The position numbers and the translations under genes were made by a program. From the NCBI RefSeq assembly GCF_002934235.1, contig NZ_PTIS01000011.1, positions 26,543-90,542 of the forward strand: a stretch of 64,000 nucleotides of DNA. Direction: 5' to 3'. Source of the stretch: Clostridium algidicarnis DSM 15099 (GTDB lineage Bacteria; Bacillota; Clostridia; Clostridiales; Clostridiaceae). The notes under the pieces are model-generated. The model was not told the DNA's origin and searched no databases. It worked only from the letters and a program-made list of their open reading frames with translations. This document shows, in pieces, positions 25,036-33,892 of this stretch (positions within the stretch are counted from its first letter, which is position 1; each line of letters begins with the position of its first letter).

Positions 25036-25563
25036 TTATTCCATAGGATTAAAAGCTGCCATCACTATTTCATCATAATACTTTCCATCTTTAAATACCT
25101 CATCTTTTAGAATTCCTTCTACTTTGAATCCACATTTTTCATAACTCTTTTGTGCTCTTATATTAAAGGAAAAAGTACTAAGTCTTATCTTATGGATATT
25201 CATATCCTTAAAGATAAAATTCATTAAAACTTTCATAGCATCAGTTCCATAGCCTTTTCCTAAGTAATCTTTGTCTCCAATCATAATTCCAACTAAGGCT
25301 ACACGTGTCAGCCAATTAACATTTTGTATATTGCAACCACCAATATACATCTTTGTTTTTATATCTTCTATTGCAAAGTTATACTCCCCACTTTTATCTG
25401 CTTTTTGCGATTTTACCCACTTTTCCTCTTCCCAAAGGGTAATTGGAAATGAGACATCTGTATCATAAAACTTTTTAAGCTCCTTATCATTAACAAATGA
25501 CGTTACTTTTTCAATATCTTCTTCTTTATATGCTCTTAAACAAACCTTTTCTCCATAGTACAT
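25036..25563 (-). CDS. GNAT acetyltransferase, RimJ/RimL-like
   Basis: 175-aa acetyl-CoA-dependent N-acetyltransferase. VCLRAYKEEDIEKV at the N-terminus, DYLGKGYGTDAMKVLMNFIF as the acetyl-CoA-binding motif A (about residues 98-117), and NIRAQKSYEKCGFKVEGILKDEVFKDGKYYDEIVM at the C-terminus match the Acetyltransf_3 subgroup. Acceptor unknown. Confidence 0.85.
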   Translation of the reverse strand: MYYGEKVCLRAYKEEDIEKVTSFVNDKELKKFYDTDVSFPITLWEEEKWVKSQKADKSGEYNFAIEDIKTKMYIGGCNIQNVNWLTRVALVGIMIGDKDYLGKGYGTDAMKVLMNFIFKDMNIHKIRLSTFSFNIRAQKSYEKCGFKVEGILKDEVFKDGKYYDEIVMAAFNPME

Positions 25564-25844
25564 TTTTTACTATCTCCTTTTCCATGCAATTAATGTAAAT
25601 AAATAAGAAATACTCCTATTTTGAAATACTTTATATACTATTATATCACTTACCCTTATACTTTCTAGTTAATTTTAAAAATCAAGTACCTACCTTATAT
25701 TCATCCTATATATATTATATTCATTTCTTATTTTAAAATATTCTTTATTTTATTAAATACAGCTTTGAATATTAAAGTAATATGTTATATTCCTATAACT
25801 ACCATCATAAATATAATGGATAAGTAATATATAGAAGGTTTCAT

Positions 25845-26432
25845 ATGCATAAAAACAAAGAGTCAATTGTAAATCCTTACTATAATTTTGATATTAATCT
25901 TTTAGACTGCAAATTTCTAGGTAAAGGCCATAATGGCATAGTATATCTACTTCCAGATGGAAATGTTATAAAAATTTGTTTTAATATTAAAAGTTTTATT
26001 GGAGAATACCTTATCTTACAAAGGGTAAATGGTAATAAATATTTCCCTAGGATATATGAGATAGGAGAAAACTACATGATAAGAGAATATGTAGAAGGCG
26101 ATGTGTTACCAAAATACATAAGAAAACATGGTTTCAATGATGAGCTAGGTAAAAAGATTATTGAATTATTAAAGGAATTTAAAATATTAAAATTTACAAA
26201 AATAGATTTAAGATGTAAAGATATCTTTGTTCAACCAAACGGAGATTTAAAAGTTATTGATCCTAAAAAGTTTTATACTAAGGATAGAGATTTTCCAAGA
26301 CATCTATCAAAAGGTATGTATAAACTTAAAATACTAGATTCATTTTTAGAAGTTCTAAAGAAAGAGGATCCTACTCTTTTTGATGATTGGACGCCTAAAA
26401 TAATGAACTACATTAAAGAACTAAAATACTAA
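25845..26432 (+). CDS. Protein-kinase-fold protein
   Basis: 195-aa minimal kinase-like protein. FLGKGHNGIVYLLPDGNVIKICF is a Gly-rich loop plus the ATP-binding Lys (about residues 24-46). YMIREYVEGDVLPKYI resembles the hinge, IDLRCKDIFVQPNGDLKVIDP is a catalytic-loop-like segment with Asp, and IDP stands where DFG is expected. The shortened C-lobe resembles the RIO/lipopolysaccharide-kinase-like group found in Firmicutes. The substrate is unknown. ATG 25845 with AGAAGG upstream. Confidence 0.7.
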   Translation: MHKNKESIVNPYYNFDINLLDCKFLGKGHNGIVYLLPDGNVIKICFNIKSFIGEYLILQRVNGNKYFPRIYEIGENYMIREYVEGDVLPKYIRKHGFNDELGKKIIELLKEFKILKFTKIDLRCKDIFVQPNGDLKVIDPKKFYTKDRDFPRHLSKGMYKLKILDSFLEVLKKEDPTLFDDWTPKIMNYIKELKY

Positions 26433-26499
26433 ATGTTAGTATAATTATATTCACAGTCTAGGATTTTACCTCTATTTTGCTAAATCATTTTAATAAAAA

Positions 26500-26532
26500 A
26501 TCCATGAGTTATAATAAATTTAACTCATGGAT
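26500..26532 (-). terminator. Terminator of the holin-like gene
   Basis: ATCCATGAGTT and its complement around an AT-rich loop, with T6 on the minus strand. Confidence 0.75.
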
Positions 26533-26577
26533 AAACCCTGAAAACATAGTAGGCTAAAATAATAACTATCTTTGTTT

Positions 26578-26826
26578 TTATCCCCGAAACGCTTGCCTAA
26601 CATTTTTAACCCCAGAGTAGAATCCTGAAGCTGAAAGGCCAATGGTAATACCTGAAAGTATGCCAAATTTAAAGTTTCCTGGTGATACATACAAAATTCC
26701 TGCAATAATTCCTAGTATTAAATTCAGTAATGGTATTAACTTAACTTTTACTCCAAGCTCTTTAGCTACCTGGGATAAGCCCATAACTACAGCTGACATT
26801 AGTCCTATATCTTGAAAGTTAATCAT
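26578..26826 (-). CDS. Small two- to three-helix membrane protein, holin-like
   Basis: 82 aa from ATG 26826, which has GGAGG 8 nt upstream; the open frame extends further upstream but without a site. Hydrophobic segments at about residues 7-17, 27-43 and 50-64 with Gly-rich turns (ISGITIGLSASGFYSGVKN) and a basic tail are like phage-type holins, but no lysin or phage gene is near. I do not recognise a specific family. A terminator-like hairpin lies in its leader at 26909-26942. Confidence 0.5.
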   Translation of the reverse strand: MINFQDIGLMSAVVMGLSQVAKELGVKVKLIPLLNLILGIIAGILYVSPGNFKFGILSGITIGLSASGFYSGVKNVRQAFRG

Positions 26827-27187
26827 ATTAAATACCTCCATTACTATATAATATGAATCAGTATCTTTTATGATTACTATTTTTAGTATCCTTTTTATAA
26901 AAAGACAAAAAAAGATATTGGTGGGGGATACCAATATCTTTAAATTAAAAGGGTTATATAAATAAGGGGTTAGGTTACTTAATTTATTATTATATTTCTA
27001 CAATATAAATATATCATATTTTATGGTAAAAGAGTATTAATATTCTGTTAAGGATTTCTAACTTTTATTAACACTTTCATATATAAACCTTTATACTTAT
27101 AATTTATTTTTATTTTTTTGTTTAAAAGTAATATTAATATATATTTATTCATATTTTTATTTTGAAATGATTGTGAGGTGAATTTCC
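26827..27187. other. Divergent intergenic region
   Basis: Separates the leftward holin-like gene from the rightward lipoprotein. Apart from the terminator-like hairpin at 26909-26942 it is AT-rich; I recognise no riboswitch and no further gene. Confidence 0.4.
26909..26942 (-). terminator. Terminator-like hairpin upstream of the holin-like gene
   Basis: AAAGATATTGGT, loop ATCCCCC, ACCAATATCTTT followed by TTTTG on the minus strand. It lies about 85 nt before the start codon with no minus-strand gene further upstream. Confidence 0.6.
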
Positions 27188-27664
27188 TTGAAATTACCCT
27201 ATATAATAATATCCATAATAATAAGTTCAGTGCTTCTTGTTAGTTGCACTTTCTCTGATACTAATTTACCCATTAGTCCTAAACCTAGTAACCACTTTTA
27301 TACAGAAAATTTATTTAATACCTTAAATGAATATAAAGAATTTTCGTCTACCTTATATGAAACTAATCTTCATAAAGAATCTTCACTTAATAAAGAGGAC
27401 ATGGAAGTATTAACAAACTTTTTTTCTTCACTTAATACCGATGACTTCATAGATGATCCTTATGGTATTGATAAATCTCCTAGTTATAAGATATTTATAA
27501 CCATTAATTCTATGAAATATGTAATAAATATTTATGATGCTGATTTTATTTCCATTTATCCATGGGATGGCAATAAACAAATGGACTTCATATCCATGAA
27601 AAATATTCCTGTAGCCTATAATTTATATAGATTTTGCAAATATAAGATAGATAAGCCTTTATAA
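27188..27664 (+). CDS. Putative lipoprotein, unknown function
   Basis: 158 aa. The N-terminus KLPYIIISIIISSVLLVSC has a basic residue, a hydrophobic core and the lipobox LVSC (Cys20), predicting a lipid-anchored extracytoplasmic protein. The mature part (NEYKEFSSTLYETN, TNFFSSLNTDDF, YKIFITINSMKYVINIYD) looks like a small alpha/beta fold; I recognise no family. TTG at 27188 is supported by GAGGTG 7 nt upstream. Confidence 0.7.
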   Translation: MKLPYIIISIIISSVLLVSCTFSDTNLPISPKPSNHFYTENLFNTLNEYKEFSSTLYETNLHKESSLNKEDMEVLTNFFSSLNTDDFIDDPYGIDKSPSYKIFITINSMKYVINIYDADFISIYPWDGNKQMDFISMKNIPVAYNLYRFCKYKIDKPL

Positions 27665-27730
27665 AACATATACTTATTTTCAACATTATATAATATATCT
27701 TATATCATAACTCTTTCTTTTAAGGTTAAA

Positions 27731-27880
27731 ATCAAGTGATTCTTAGACTCAGGTGGAGTTTGCTTATAAGGAATCCATCTCTCCATCAAAGTCTTAGAAG
27801 AACTTATCCAGGGGCATAGCAGCCGTCATCCCCCACCTTGAAGAGGATAGGGGTGTTACGGATGGTAGCCATCGGATAAA
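27731..27880 (+). repeat. Structured element, copy A (about 150 bp)
   Basis: GC-richer than its surroundings. It begins ATCAAGTGATTCTTAGACTC and ends CCATCGGATAAA. Internal pairs: TCTTAGACT with AGTCTTAGA (8 of 9), TTATCC with GGATAA, and a terminal hairpin GATGG-TAG-CCATC. It is nearly identical over its whole length to 36287-36440, in opposite orientation. The layout (short, structured, hairpin at the right end, no ORF) is like non-autonomous IS200/IS605-type elements or their omega-type RNAs. I cannot prove the family from sequence alone. Confidence 0.7.
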
Positions 27881-27954
27881 CTATTAAACTTTTACTTTAA
27901 TGTTTGAGTAATTTATGTATTTTATATATACTTAATAAAAGAAGGAGTGAGACT

Positions 27955-28782
27955 ATGGATATACACGCAGATTTTCATTTACACACCAATGCTTCTGATG
28001 GAAGACTTAGCCCTAAAGAATTAGTTAAGTTAGCAAAATCACAAGCTTTAAGCTTGATGGCTATAACAGATCATGATACAACGTCTTCCCTTTGTGAAGG
28101 CATTTTAACAGGTGAAAGATTGGGTATTAAAGTTATCCCTGGCATAGAGCTTTCTACCATACATAATGATGAAAGCATTCATATACTTGGATACTTTACT
28201 GATGATTCCTATAAGAATCCAAACTTTCAAAACTTTTTATCGGAAATACAAGATTATAGAATACGTAGGGCAAAAAAAATGATTTCTAATTTAGATGAAT
28301 TTTTTAATATTAAATTAGATTACGAAGATGTGAGACAAAGTGCTAAAGGAGTAGTTGCAAGGCCGCATATAGCAAGGGCTATAATTGATAAGGGATACCC
28401 ATATACATTTCAATACATCTTTAAGAACATTATAAATAAGGATAGTGTTGCTTACGTGCAAAATAAAAATATTTCTCTTAATGAAGGTATAACCATACTA
28501 AGAGATTTAAACGCAATAGTAATCTTAGCCCATCCAAAACTAATTAAAAAGACCCCTGTAGAGGATATAATAAAGTTCAATCTTCATGGACTAGAGGCTA
28601 TATATTATCTAAACTCTCTAGAAGAACAAGAAAAGTATATAAATATAGCTCTAAAAAATAATAAGCTTATAAGTTGTGGATCAGACTTTCATGGAATAGA
28701 AAGTGATGTTAAACATGGATATATAGGCTCTATTGATAGTACATTAAATGAACTAGAAGACTTTATAAATATTTTTATTTAA
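27955..28782 (+). CDS. PHP-domain phosphoesterase, TrpH/YciV-like
   Basis: 275-aa metal-dependent phosphoesterase. HADFHLHTNASDGRLSP supplies the first metal ligands (HxH, Asp), AITDHDT the next, then GIELST, VVARPHIARAI, VILAHPK and the C-terminal SCGSDFHG. E. coli relatives hydrolyse 3',5'-bisphosphonucleotides and trim 5' ends of RNA; this activity is by homology. ATG 27955 lies 4-5 nt past GAAGGAGTGA; the frame is open further upstream but without a ribosome site. Confidence 0.87.
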   Translation: MDIHADFHLHTNASDGRLSPKELVKLAKSQALSLMAITDHDTTSSLCEGILTGERLGIKVIPGIELSTIHNDESIHILGYFTDDSYKNPNFQNFLSEIQDYRIRRAKKMISNLDEFFNIKLDYEDVRQSAKGVVARPHIARAIIDKGYPYTFQYIFKNIINKDSVAYVQNKNISLNEGITILRDLNAIVILAHPKLIKKTPVEDIIKFNLHGLEAIYYLNSLEEQEKYINIALKNNKLISCGSDFHGIESDVKHGYIGSIDSTLNELEDFINIFI

Positions 28783-28867
28783 GGTAATTCTACAATTTAA
28801 CATTTAGTCTTACTTTTCTATTCCTATATATTATAAAGTGAAATATTTTAATATAATGTATAACATT

Positions 28868-28908
28868 AAAAGAGTAAGAATCTTAACTTAAGATTCTTAC
28901 TCTTTTTT
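28868..28908. terminator. Bidirectional terminator
   Basis: AAAGAGTAAGAATCTTAA and its complement, with A- and T-runs, between the convergent PHP and M18 genes. Confidence 0.88.
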
Positions 28909-28921
28909 ATTTTCTAAAGAC

Positions 28922-30340
28922 TTATGCTTCTAATAAAAATGCACAGTACCCTCTCATTGCTTCATATATATCTGCCTTACTAGCTACTTCCCATGGAGCA
29001 TGCATATTATGAAGTGCTACACCGGAGTCTATTACTTCCATGCCATATTCAGCAAGGATGTATGCAATAGTTCCTCCGCCTCCTTGGTCTACTTTTCCAA
29101 GCTCAGCTGTTTGCCATGTTACATTATGTTTATCCATTATTGTTCTAAGTTCTCCAATGTATTCAGCATTAGCATCGTTGCATCCACCTTTTCCTCTAGA
29201 TCCAGTGTATTTGTTAAATACTAATCCTTTTCCAAAGTATGCTGAATTTCTTTTTTCCATAACAGATGGATAGTTAGGATCATACGCAGCGCTAACATCT
29301 GAAGATAACATCTTTGAATTTGAAAGACATCTTCTAAGTTTTAACTCACTGTAATCAGAAGTTCTATCCATAATTTCTGCTACTACATTTTCAAAAAATC
29401 TTGATTGCATACCAGTAGCACCTATGCTACCTACTTCTTCTTTATCTACTAATAAAGTTACATAAGTTTTCTTTGATTTTTCCATTCCTATCATTGCTTC
29501 GAAAGAAGTGTATGCGCATACTCTATCATCATGACCATAGCCCATAACCATACTTCTATCAAATCCATAATCTCTTGCTCTACCAGCTGGAACTACTTCA
29601 AGTTCTGCTGACACAAAGTCTTCTTCTATAATGCCATACTTCTCATTTAATAATTTTAATATATTATTCTTAACTCTTTCTTTTGAATCTTTATCTTCTA
29701 GTGGCATACTTCCAACTAATATATTAAGGTCTTCACCTTCGATAGCTTTCCCTAATTTTTTATCCATTTGATCTGCTGATAGATGAATTAAAAGATCTGA
29801 AATTCCTATAACTGGATCGTTATCATCTTCACCTATTACTATTTCAACAGTAGTTCCATCTTTTTTAACCATAACTCCATGTACACTTAAAGGAATAGTA
29901 ACCCATTGATATTTCTTAACTCCGCCATAATAGTGAGTTTCCATAAGAGCAAGGTCTGTATCTTCATATAATGGATTTTGCTTTAAATCAAGTCTTGGAG
30001 AATCTATATGTGCTCCTAATATACTAAGACCTTTTTCCATCTTTTCCTCACCTATTAAGAACATAGCTAAGTTTTTACCTTTATTGTTTGCGTATACTTT
30101 ATCTCCTGGTTTTAATGTTTTACCTTCTGAAATAACCTTTTCTATGTCCATGTAACCCTTTGCCTCAGCAAGCTTTATAAACTCTGTAACACATTCACGT
30201 TCTGTCTTACATTTAGATATAAATTCTTTATACCTATCACTTAAAGCAAATACCTTTTCTAGGTCCTGTTTTGAATACTTATCCCAAGCAGAATCGTAAG
30301 TTTTAGTCAATACATTTTTTGGTTCATTATTAGTTGACAT
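28922..30340 (-). CDS. M18 family aminopeptidase
   Basis: Zinc aminopeptidase of the aspartyl-aminopeptidase family, 472 aa. Metal and catalytic residues are visible: His and Asp in ILGAHIDSPRLD, Glu pair in LVDKEEVGSIGATG, Asp in DVSAAYDPNYP and the C-terminal His in GVALHNMHAPWEVA. It probably forms a dodecamer, as the family does. ATG 30340 follows GGGGG by 8 nt; the in-frame ATG at 30355 overlaps that site. Together with the M17 enzyme at the left end this is a second cytosolic peptidase. Confidence 0.92.
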   Translation of the reverse strand: MSTNNEPKNVLTKTYDSAWDKYSKQDLEKVFALSDRYKEFISKCKTERECVTEFIKLAEAKGYMDIEKVISEGKTLKPGDKVYANNKGKNLAMFLIGEEKMEKGLSILGAHIDSPRLDLKQNPLYEDTDLALMETHYYGGVKKYQWVTIPLSVHGVMVKKDGTTVEIVIGEDDNDPVIGISDLLIHLSADQMDKKLGKAIEGEDLNILVGSMPLEDKDSKERVKNNILKLLNEKYGIIEEDFVSAELEVVPAGRARDYGFDRSMVMGYGHDDRVCAYTSFEAMIGMEKSKKTYVTLLVDKEEVGSIGATGMQSRFFENVVAEIMDRTSDYSELKLRRCLSNSKMLSSDVSAAYDPNYPSVMEKRNSAYFGKGLVFNKYTGSRGKGGCNDANAEYIGELRTIMDKHNVTWQTAELGKVDQGGGGTIAYILAEYGMEVIDSGVALHNMHAPWEVASKADIYEAMRGYCAFLLEA

Positions 30341-30440
30341 AAGTTTATCCCCCATTCATTTTATAAAATTTTAGCAAGAATTTTAGCAATAATTACATTT
30401 TACATGAATTCTAAGTTAAATACAAACCTGTAATTTACTT

Positions 30441-31007
30441 TTATTTTTCATTGCTTATTATATAATCAATTTTTACATCTAATGACTCCATAGGAACATA
30501 ATCTACTATCTGATTTTTATAAGCTAGTGCGATTTTTACAGCTTGTTTTTTTAGATCTCTTAAAAATCTATCGTAAAATCCTCCTCCATAGCCAAGTCGT
30601 CCACCCTTTGTATCAAATGCTAGTCCAGGAACAAATACGACATCGATATCTTCTGCTTTAGCTACATTATCTTTATTATATTTAGGTTCTAGTATTCCCA
30701 TATAATTAGCCTCAAGGTCCTTTAAAGAATTTATATATACTGCCTCCATACCAGCTTCTTTCGATATAATCACTGGCACACATACTTTTTTATTTAATAA
30801 AAGAGCATTTTTAATTATTTCATGTGTATCCACTTCATCTTTATAACTTACATATATAAAAATAGTGTTACTGTCTTTAAACTTTTGATCATTTAAAACA
30901 TTTTCTAATATTAGACTATCGTAATACTTTCTATCTAATGCACATAATTCTTTTCTTTTATTTTTAGATATAATTCTTAAATCTTTTTTATCATTATTCA
31001 TCTTCAT
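30441..31007 (-). CDS. 5-formyltetrahydrofolate cyclo-ligase
   Basis: 188-aa ATP-dependent enzyme converting 5-formyl-THF to 5,10-methenyl-THF. The N-terminal basic stretch RIISKNKRKELCAL, then FIYVSYKDEVDT, KVCVPVIISKEAGMEAVYI and the C-terminal ATP/Mg loop GGRLGYGGGFYDRFL identify the family. It overlaps the end of hprK by 14 nt, so the two are coupled. Confidence 0.93.
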   Translation of the reverse strand: MKMNNDKKDLRIISKNKRKELCALDRKYYDSLILENVLNDQKFKDSNTIFIYVSYKDEVDTHEIIKNALLLNKKVCVPVIISKEAGMEAVYINSLKDLEANYMGILEPKYNKDNVAKAEDIDVVFVPGLAFDTKGGRLGYGGGFYDRFLRDLKKQAVKIALAYKNQIVDYVPMESLDVKIDYIISNEK

Positions 31008-31911
31008 CTATATTCATCTCCATTCTTTGATCTATTATTTCTGCTGGAGTCACATTTGACATATGGCTGTATCTATAATTTGCAGCTGCAGCTTCCACTA
31101 TAACAGCTATATTTCTTCCAGGCCTTATAGGTACTGTTATTTTTCTTACAGGCACATTTAGTATATCTACATATTCTTTATCTATACCAAGTCTATCATA
31201 GACATCTTCATCTTTCCAATGTTCTAAACTTATAACAAATTTTATTGTTTTATTATTTAACACTGAACTAAGTCCATATAAAGCTGGAACGTCTATAATT
31301 CCCATGCCTCTTACTTCTAACATACCAAAGGTTATATAAGGAGACCTCCCCTTTAGTATACCATCAATCTCTTTTATATCTACTGCATCATCTGCAACCA
31401 ACCTATGTCCTCTTTTTATAAGTTCTAAGGCTGTTTCACTCTTACCTATTCCACTTTCTCCTGTTATTAATATACCTATGCCATAAATATCTAATAATAC
31501 ACCGTGTACTCTGGTTTCTGGTGCTAGCTTATCATCAAGATATGTAGTAAGTTTACTTATAAATTTTGTAGATATCATACTAGTTTTTAAAACCCACTTA
31601 TTGCACTTAATAGCATTTTCAAGTAATTCGCTATGAGGGTCTAAGTCTCTTGTTAGTATTAGACAAGGAGTTTCAAACGTGAAATACTTTTTAAGTCTTT
31701 TTTTTCTAAGCTCTACTTGCATGTCATCTATAAAACTCCATTCTGCCATACCCATTATCTGAATTCTATCTTTAGAAAAATAATTGTAGAATCCTGCAAG
31801 TTGTAATCCTGGTCTATTAAAGTCGCTGGTAGTTATCATTATTCCTTTTTTACCTTCAGATAAAACTTCTAAATTGAAATCTTTTATTAGTTTTTCTACT
31901 GTAACTGTCAT
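30994..31911 (-). CDS. hprK: HPr kinase/phosphorylase
   Basis: Bifunctional enzyme that phosphorylates and dephosphorylates HPr on Ser46, linking PTS sugar uptake to catabolite control. P-loop GESGIGKSE at 151-159, catalytic His136 in RVHGVLLDIYG, LVADDAVDI, and the C-terminal motif EVRGMGIIDVPALYG plus RPGRNIAVIVEAAAANYR. 305 aa is normal. ATG 31911 follows AGGGGTG. It fits the PTS and RAT system at 22-25 kb. Confidence 0.95.
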   Translation of the reverse strand: MTVTVEKLIKDFNLEVLSEGKKGIMITTSDFNRPGLQLAGFYNYFSKDRIQIMGMAEWSFIDDMQVELRKKRLKKYFTFETPCLILTRDLDPHSELLENAIKCNKWVLKTSMISTKFISKLTTYLDDKLAPETRVHGVLLDIYGIGILITGESGIGKSETALELIKRGHRLVADDAVDIKEIDGILKGRSPYITFGMLEVRGMGIIDVPALYGLSSVLNNKTIKFVISLEHWKDEDVYDRLGIDKEYVDILNVPVRKITVPIRPGRNIAVIVEAAAANYRYSHMSNVTPAEIIDQRMEMNIDEDE

Positions 31912-31963
31912 CTTTTCACCCCTAAGCTTTAATTTAATAAAAATAGCTAATATATTTTATATC

Positions 31964-32131
31964 CTATTTTTTTTCTATAGTCTCTAACTGAGCTCTGAAA
32001 TTAGATTTAACGTTATCTATATATCTTTGCCTTAACTCTTTTTGTTCAAGGGTTTCTTCTTCCGTTAAGCCTTCCTCTTGACTTTTTTTATATAAAATAT
32101 TTATTCTATTGATAACATCTTCAATTTTCAT
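31964..32131 (-). CDS. DUF896 (YnzC-like) small protein
   Basis: 55 aa. MKIEDVINRINILYKKSQEEGLT, then EEQKELRQRYIDNVKSNFR-type helices, match the DUF896/YnzC family, a small helical hairpin of unknown role, SOS-linked in Bacillus. ATG 32131 is chosen because AAAGGATG precedes it and the family starts at MKIE; the frame extends 19 codons upstream without support. Confidence 0.85.
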   Translation of the reverse strand: MKIEDVINRINILYKKSQEEGLTEEETLEQKELRQRYIDNVKSNFRAQLETIEKK

Positions 32132-32516
32132 AATATCATCCTTTCTTATATGTTTTATGTGAAAGATAAGCTCAAAGCAACCCCACATATTTATAACTTC
32201 TGTACATTATATTAAATATTATTTAAACTAAATTTGATAATTAAATTAAAGATTTTTGAAATTACCTTCTATATTATATTAAACATTATTTAAACTAAAA
32301 TTACAAACACAAATACATATTCTCTAACATTATCAATGAATTTATAATTTTATTTAACATTTAAAATGTATGTATCTTGTATCTTACGGTATATTTATAC
32401 AAATTCTTGTATAAATTTGTAGTATTGTGTAGTAATTTGACTAAAACTTTTTCTTTTATATTTTTCAAATTCTGATAAAATAGTTTAAGTAGCATACTAG
32501 TTTTGGAGGCGTGCAG
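32132..32516. other. Intergenic stretch with a direct repeat
   Basis: Non-coding. Two copies of a 27-bp AT-rich sequence, one mismatch apart, lie at 32206-32232 and 32273-32299 (core TATTTAAACTAAA-type). No recognised RNA; the spo0E-like ribosome site begins near 32505. Confidence 0.5.
32206..32299. repeat. Direct repeat of 27 bp, 67-bp period
   Basis: Copies at 32206-32232 and 32273-32299 differ at one position (T/C). They flank a short non-coding spacer upstream of the DUF896 gene. Confidence 0.75.
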
Positions 32517-32669
32517 ATGGAAAAAGATATATTAGAAAATGAGATAGAATCTTTGAAAAATGATTTATATAAGTTACTATCTACAAAAAAACCTACTGAC
32601 AGTTGTGTAGTTGAATGTAGTGAGACATTGGACAAGCTTATTGTTAAATATTATAAATATTTAGATTGA
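32517..32669 (+). CDS. Spo0E-like aspartyl-phosphate phosphatase
   Basis: 50-aa helical-hairpin protein. The first helix EKDILENEIESLKNDLYKLL is followed by a short loop and CSETLDKLIVKYYKYL, which contains the Spo0E signature S-x-x-L-D (Ser35 to Asp39). Such proteins dephosphorylate response regulators of the Spo0A phosphorelay and delay sporulation. ATG 32517 is preceded by TTGGAGGCG with a suitable spacer. It is a complete short gene with no co-directional neighbour. Confidence 0.85.
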   Translation: MEKDILENEIESLKNDLYKLLSTKKPTDSCVVECSETLDKLIVKYYKYLD

Positions 32670-32864
32670 ACCCTCACAAGTCCTTTAAAGATTTAATTTT
32701 AAAAATGTCCAATTAAAATATAAAAAACTTGTATAAATTAATAATATATCATAAACATAAAGGTCATAAATTAAATAATATACTTCCTTATATATTTTAT
32801 AATATTTATTTTTATACAAGTCTCTCATTTATACTATAATTATTCTACCTATAAATTCAATTAC

Positions 32865-32916
32865 AAAATGTATACTTTCAATAAGTGCATACATTTTAAG
32901 TGTATACATTTTGCAA
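32865..32916. repeat. Inverted repeat downstream of the 132-aa gene
   Basis: CAAAATGTATAC and its complement lie about 27 nt apart with a further partial copy (GCATACATTTT) between; possible terminator of the minus-strand gene ending at 32924. Confidence 0.5.
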
Positions 32917-32923
32917 AATCTTA

Positions 32924-33322
32924 TTATAAGTTCAATTCGTTTAAGATATCTTCTATATCTAATTCTTTATTTTTAGCACATACAGCTAATATGAATTCAT
33001 TATACTTACAGTTTTCCTTAGGTATATCATAAGATACATATTGGCCTTCTACTTCAAACTCCTCCATAAGGTCTTCTACAAGATCTCCAACATTATCTAT
33101 AGCTACATCACTAAGATAAGGAAGTAAGAAATCATCATACCACTCACTGTCCTCTTCTTCAGATTTGCATTCATCATTAGCATAAGCTTTAGCTGCTTTC
33201 ATCTCTTCTTCATCAAAATCATAATAAGCTCTTAACACTAATATATCATTTTTGTAAGGTATTTCTTCTACCTCACTTATTTCTCTTTCTAGTAAAAAAT
33301 CAATTATTTCATCTTTTTTCAT
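32924..33322 (-). CDS. Acidic cytosolic protein, unknown
   Basis: 132-aa strongly acidic protein (runs such as KSEEEDSEWYDDF). No membrane segment or motif I recognise. The gene lies 24 bp downstream of the DUF1292 gene with a good ATG, so the two are probably co-transcribed. Function unknown. Confidence 0.7.
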   Translation of the reverse strand: MKKDEIIDFLLEREISEVEEIPYKNDILVLRAYYDFDEEEMKAAKAYANDECKSEEEDSEWYDDFLLPYLSDVAIDNVGDLVEDLMEEFEVEGQYVSYDIPKENCKYNEFILAVCAKNKELDIEDILNELNL

Positions 33323-33346
33323 TATAATGCTCCTTAATCTTTATTT

Positions 33347-33595
33347 TTAATATAACAACTTTTTATATTCTTTTTTTACTGCTTCAAACTCATCTTTATC
33401 TTCTACTAAGTTTAATTCTTCTTTATCTTCAAACCTATCTACTCTAAATATAAAAGCATCATCCTCATTACCATTTACCTCTGATAAAATAAGATACTCA
33501 CTTTCTTTCTCTTCTAGATAAATTCTTGCTATAGCTTCAAAATCAACTTTATTGCCCTCTTCATCCTTAAATGACATTATTTCTTTTTCTTCCAA
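33347..33595 (-). CDS. DUF1292 family protein
   Basis: 82 aa. [32 protein letters not shown] followed by DAFIFRVDR and [18 protein letters not shown] is the usual DUF1292 pattern, a small acidic Firmicute protein of unknown role often near alaS/yrrK. Those partners are not present here. Confidence 0.85.
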   Translation of the reverse strand: MEEKEIMSFKDEEGNKVDFEAIARIYLEEKESEYLILSEVNGNEDDAFIFRVDRFEDKEELNLVEDKDEFEAVKKEYKKLLY

Positions 33596-33713
33596 ATCTT
33601 CACCTCATTTTCATCTAACTTAAAGACTATAAAATAGACCAAACTTATATTTTAATTTAGCCTTCTTATATTTTATAAAGTTCTTTATCCTAATAACAAA
33701 TATAGAATAAAGA

Positions 33714-33822
33714 AGTTTATTAATCAATGAATATATATTAACATATTACAAATTATATATTCAACAAAGTTATGAAATTATTAATTTAATAATTTTATAA
33801 CTAATAACTATATTAATAAACT
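33714..33822. repeat. Nested inverted repeats
   Basis: Outer arms AGTTTATTAAT (33714-33724) and complement (33812-33822) enclose an inner 15-bp imperfect palindrome at 33769-33801 (GTTATGAAATTATTA). It lies in the 297-bp gap after the helicase gene and may be its terminator or a folded RNA. Confidence 0.5.
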
Positions 33823-33892
33823 TTTCACCTTTTTATATTAATCCTTTGACTTAATAAACGTGAACTTTAAATTCTATTTATAACTTGCTTAA

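Noticed and set aside
26578..26826. Prophage remnant based on a holin-like protein
   Set aside because: No lysin, integrase, capsid or terminase gene is nearby.
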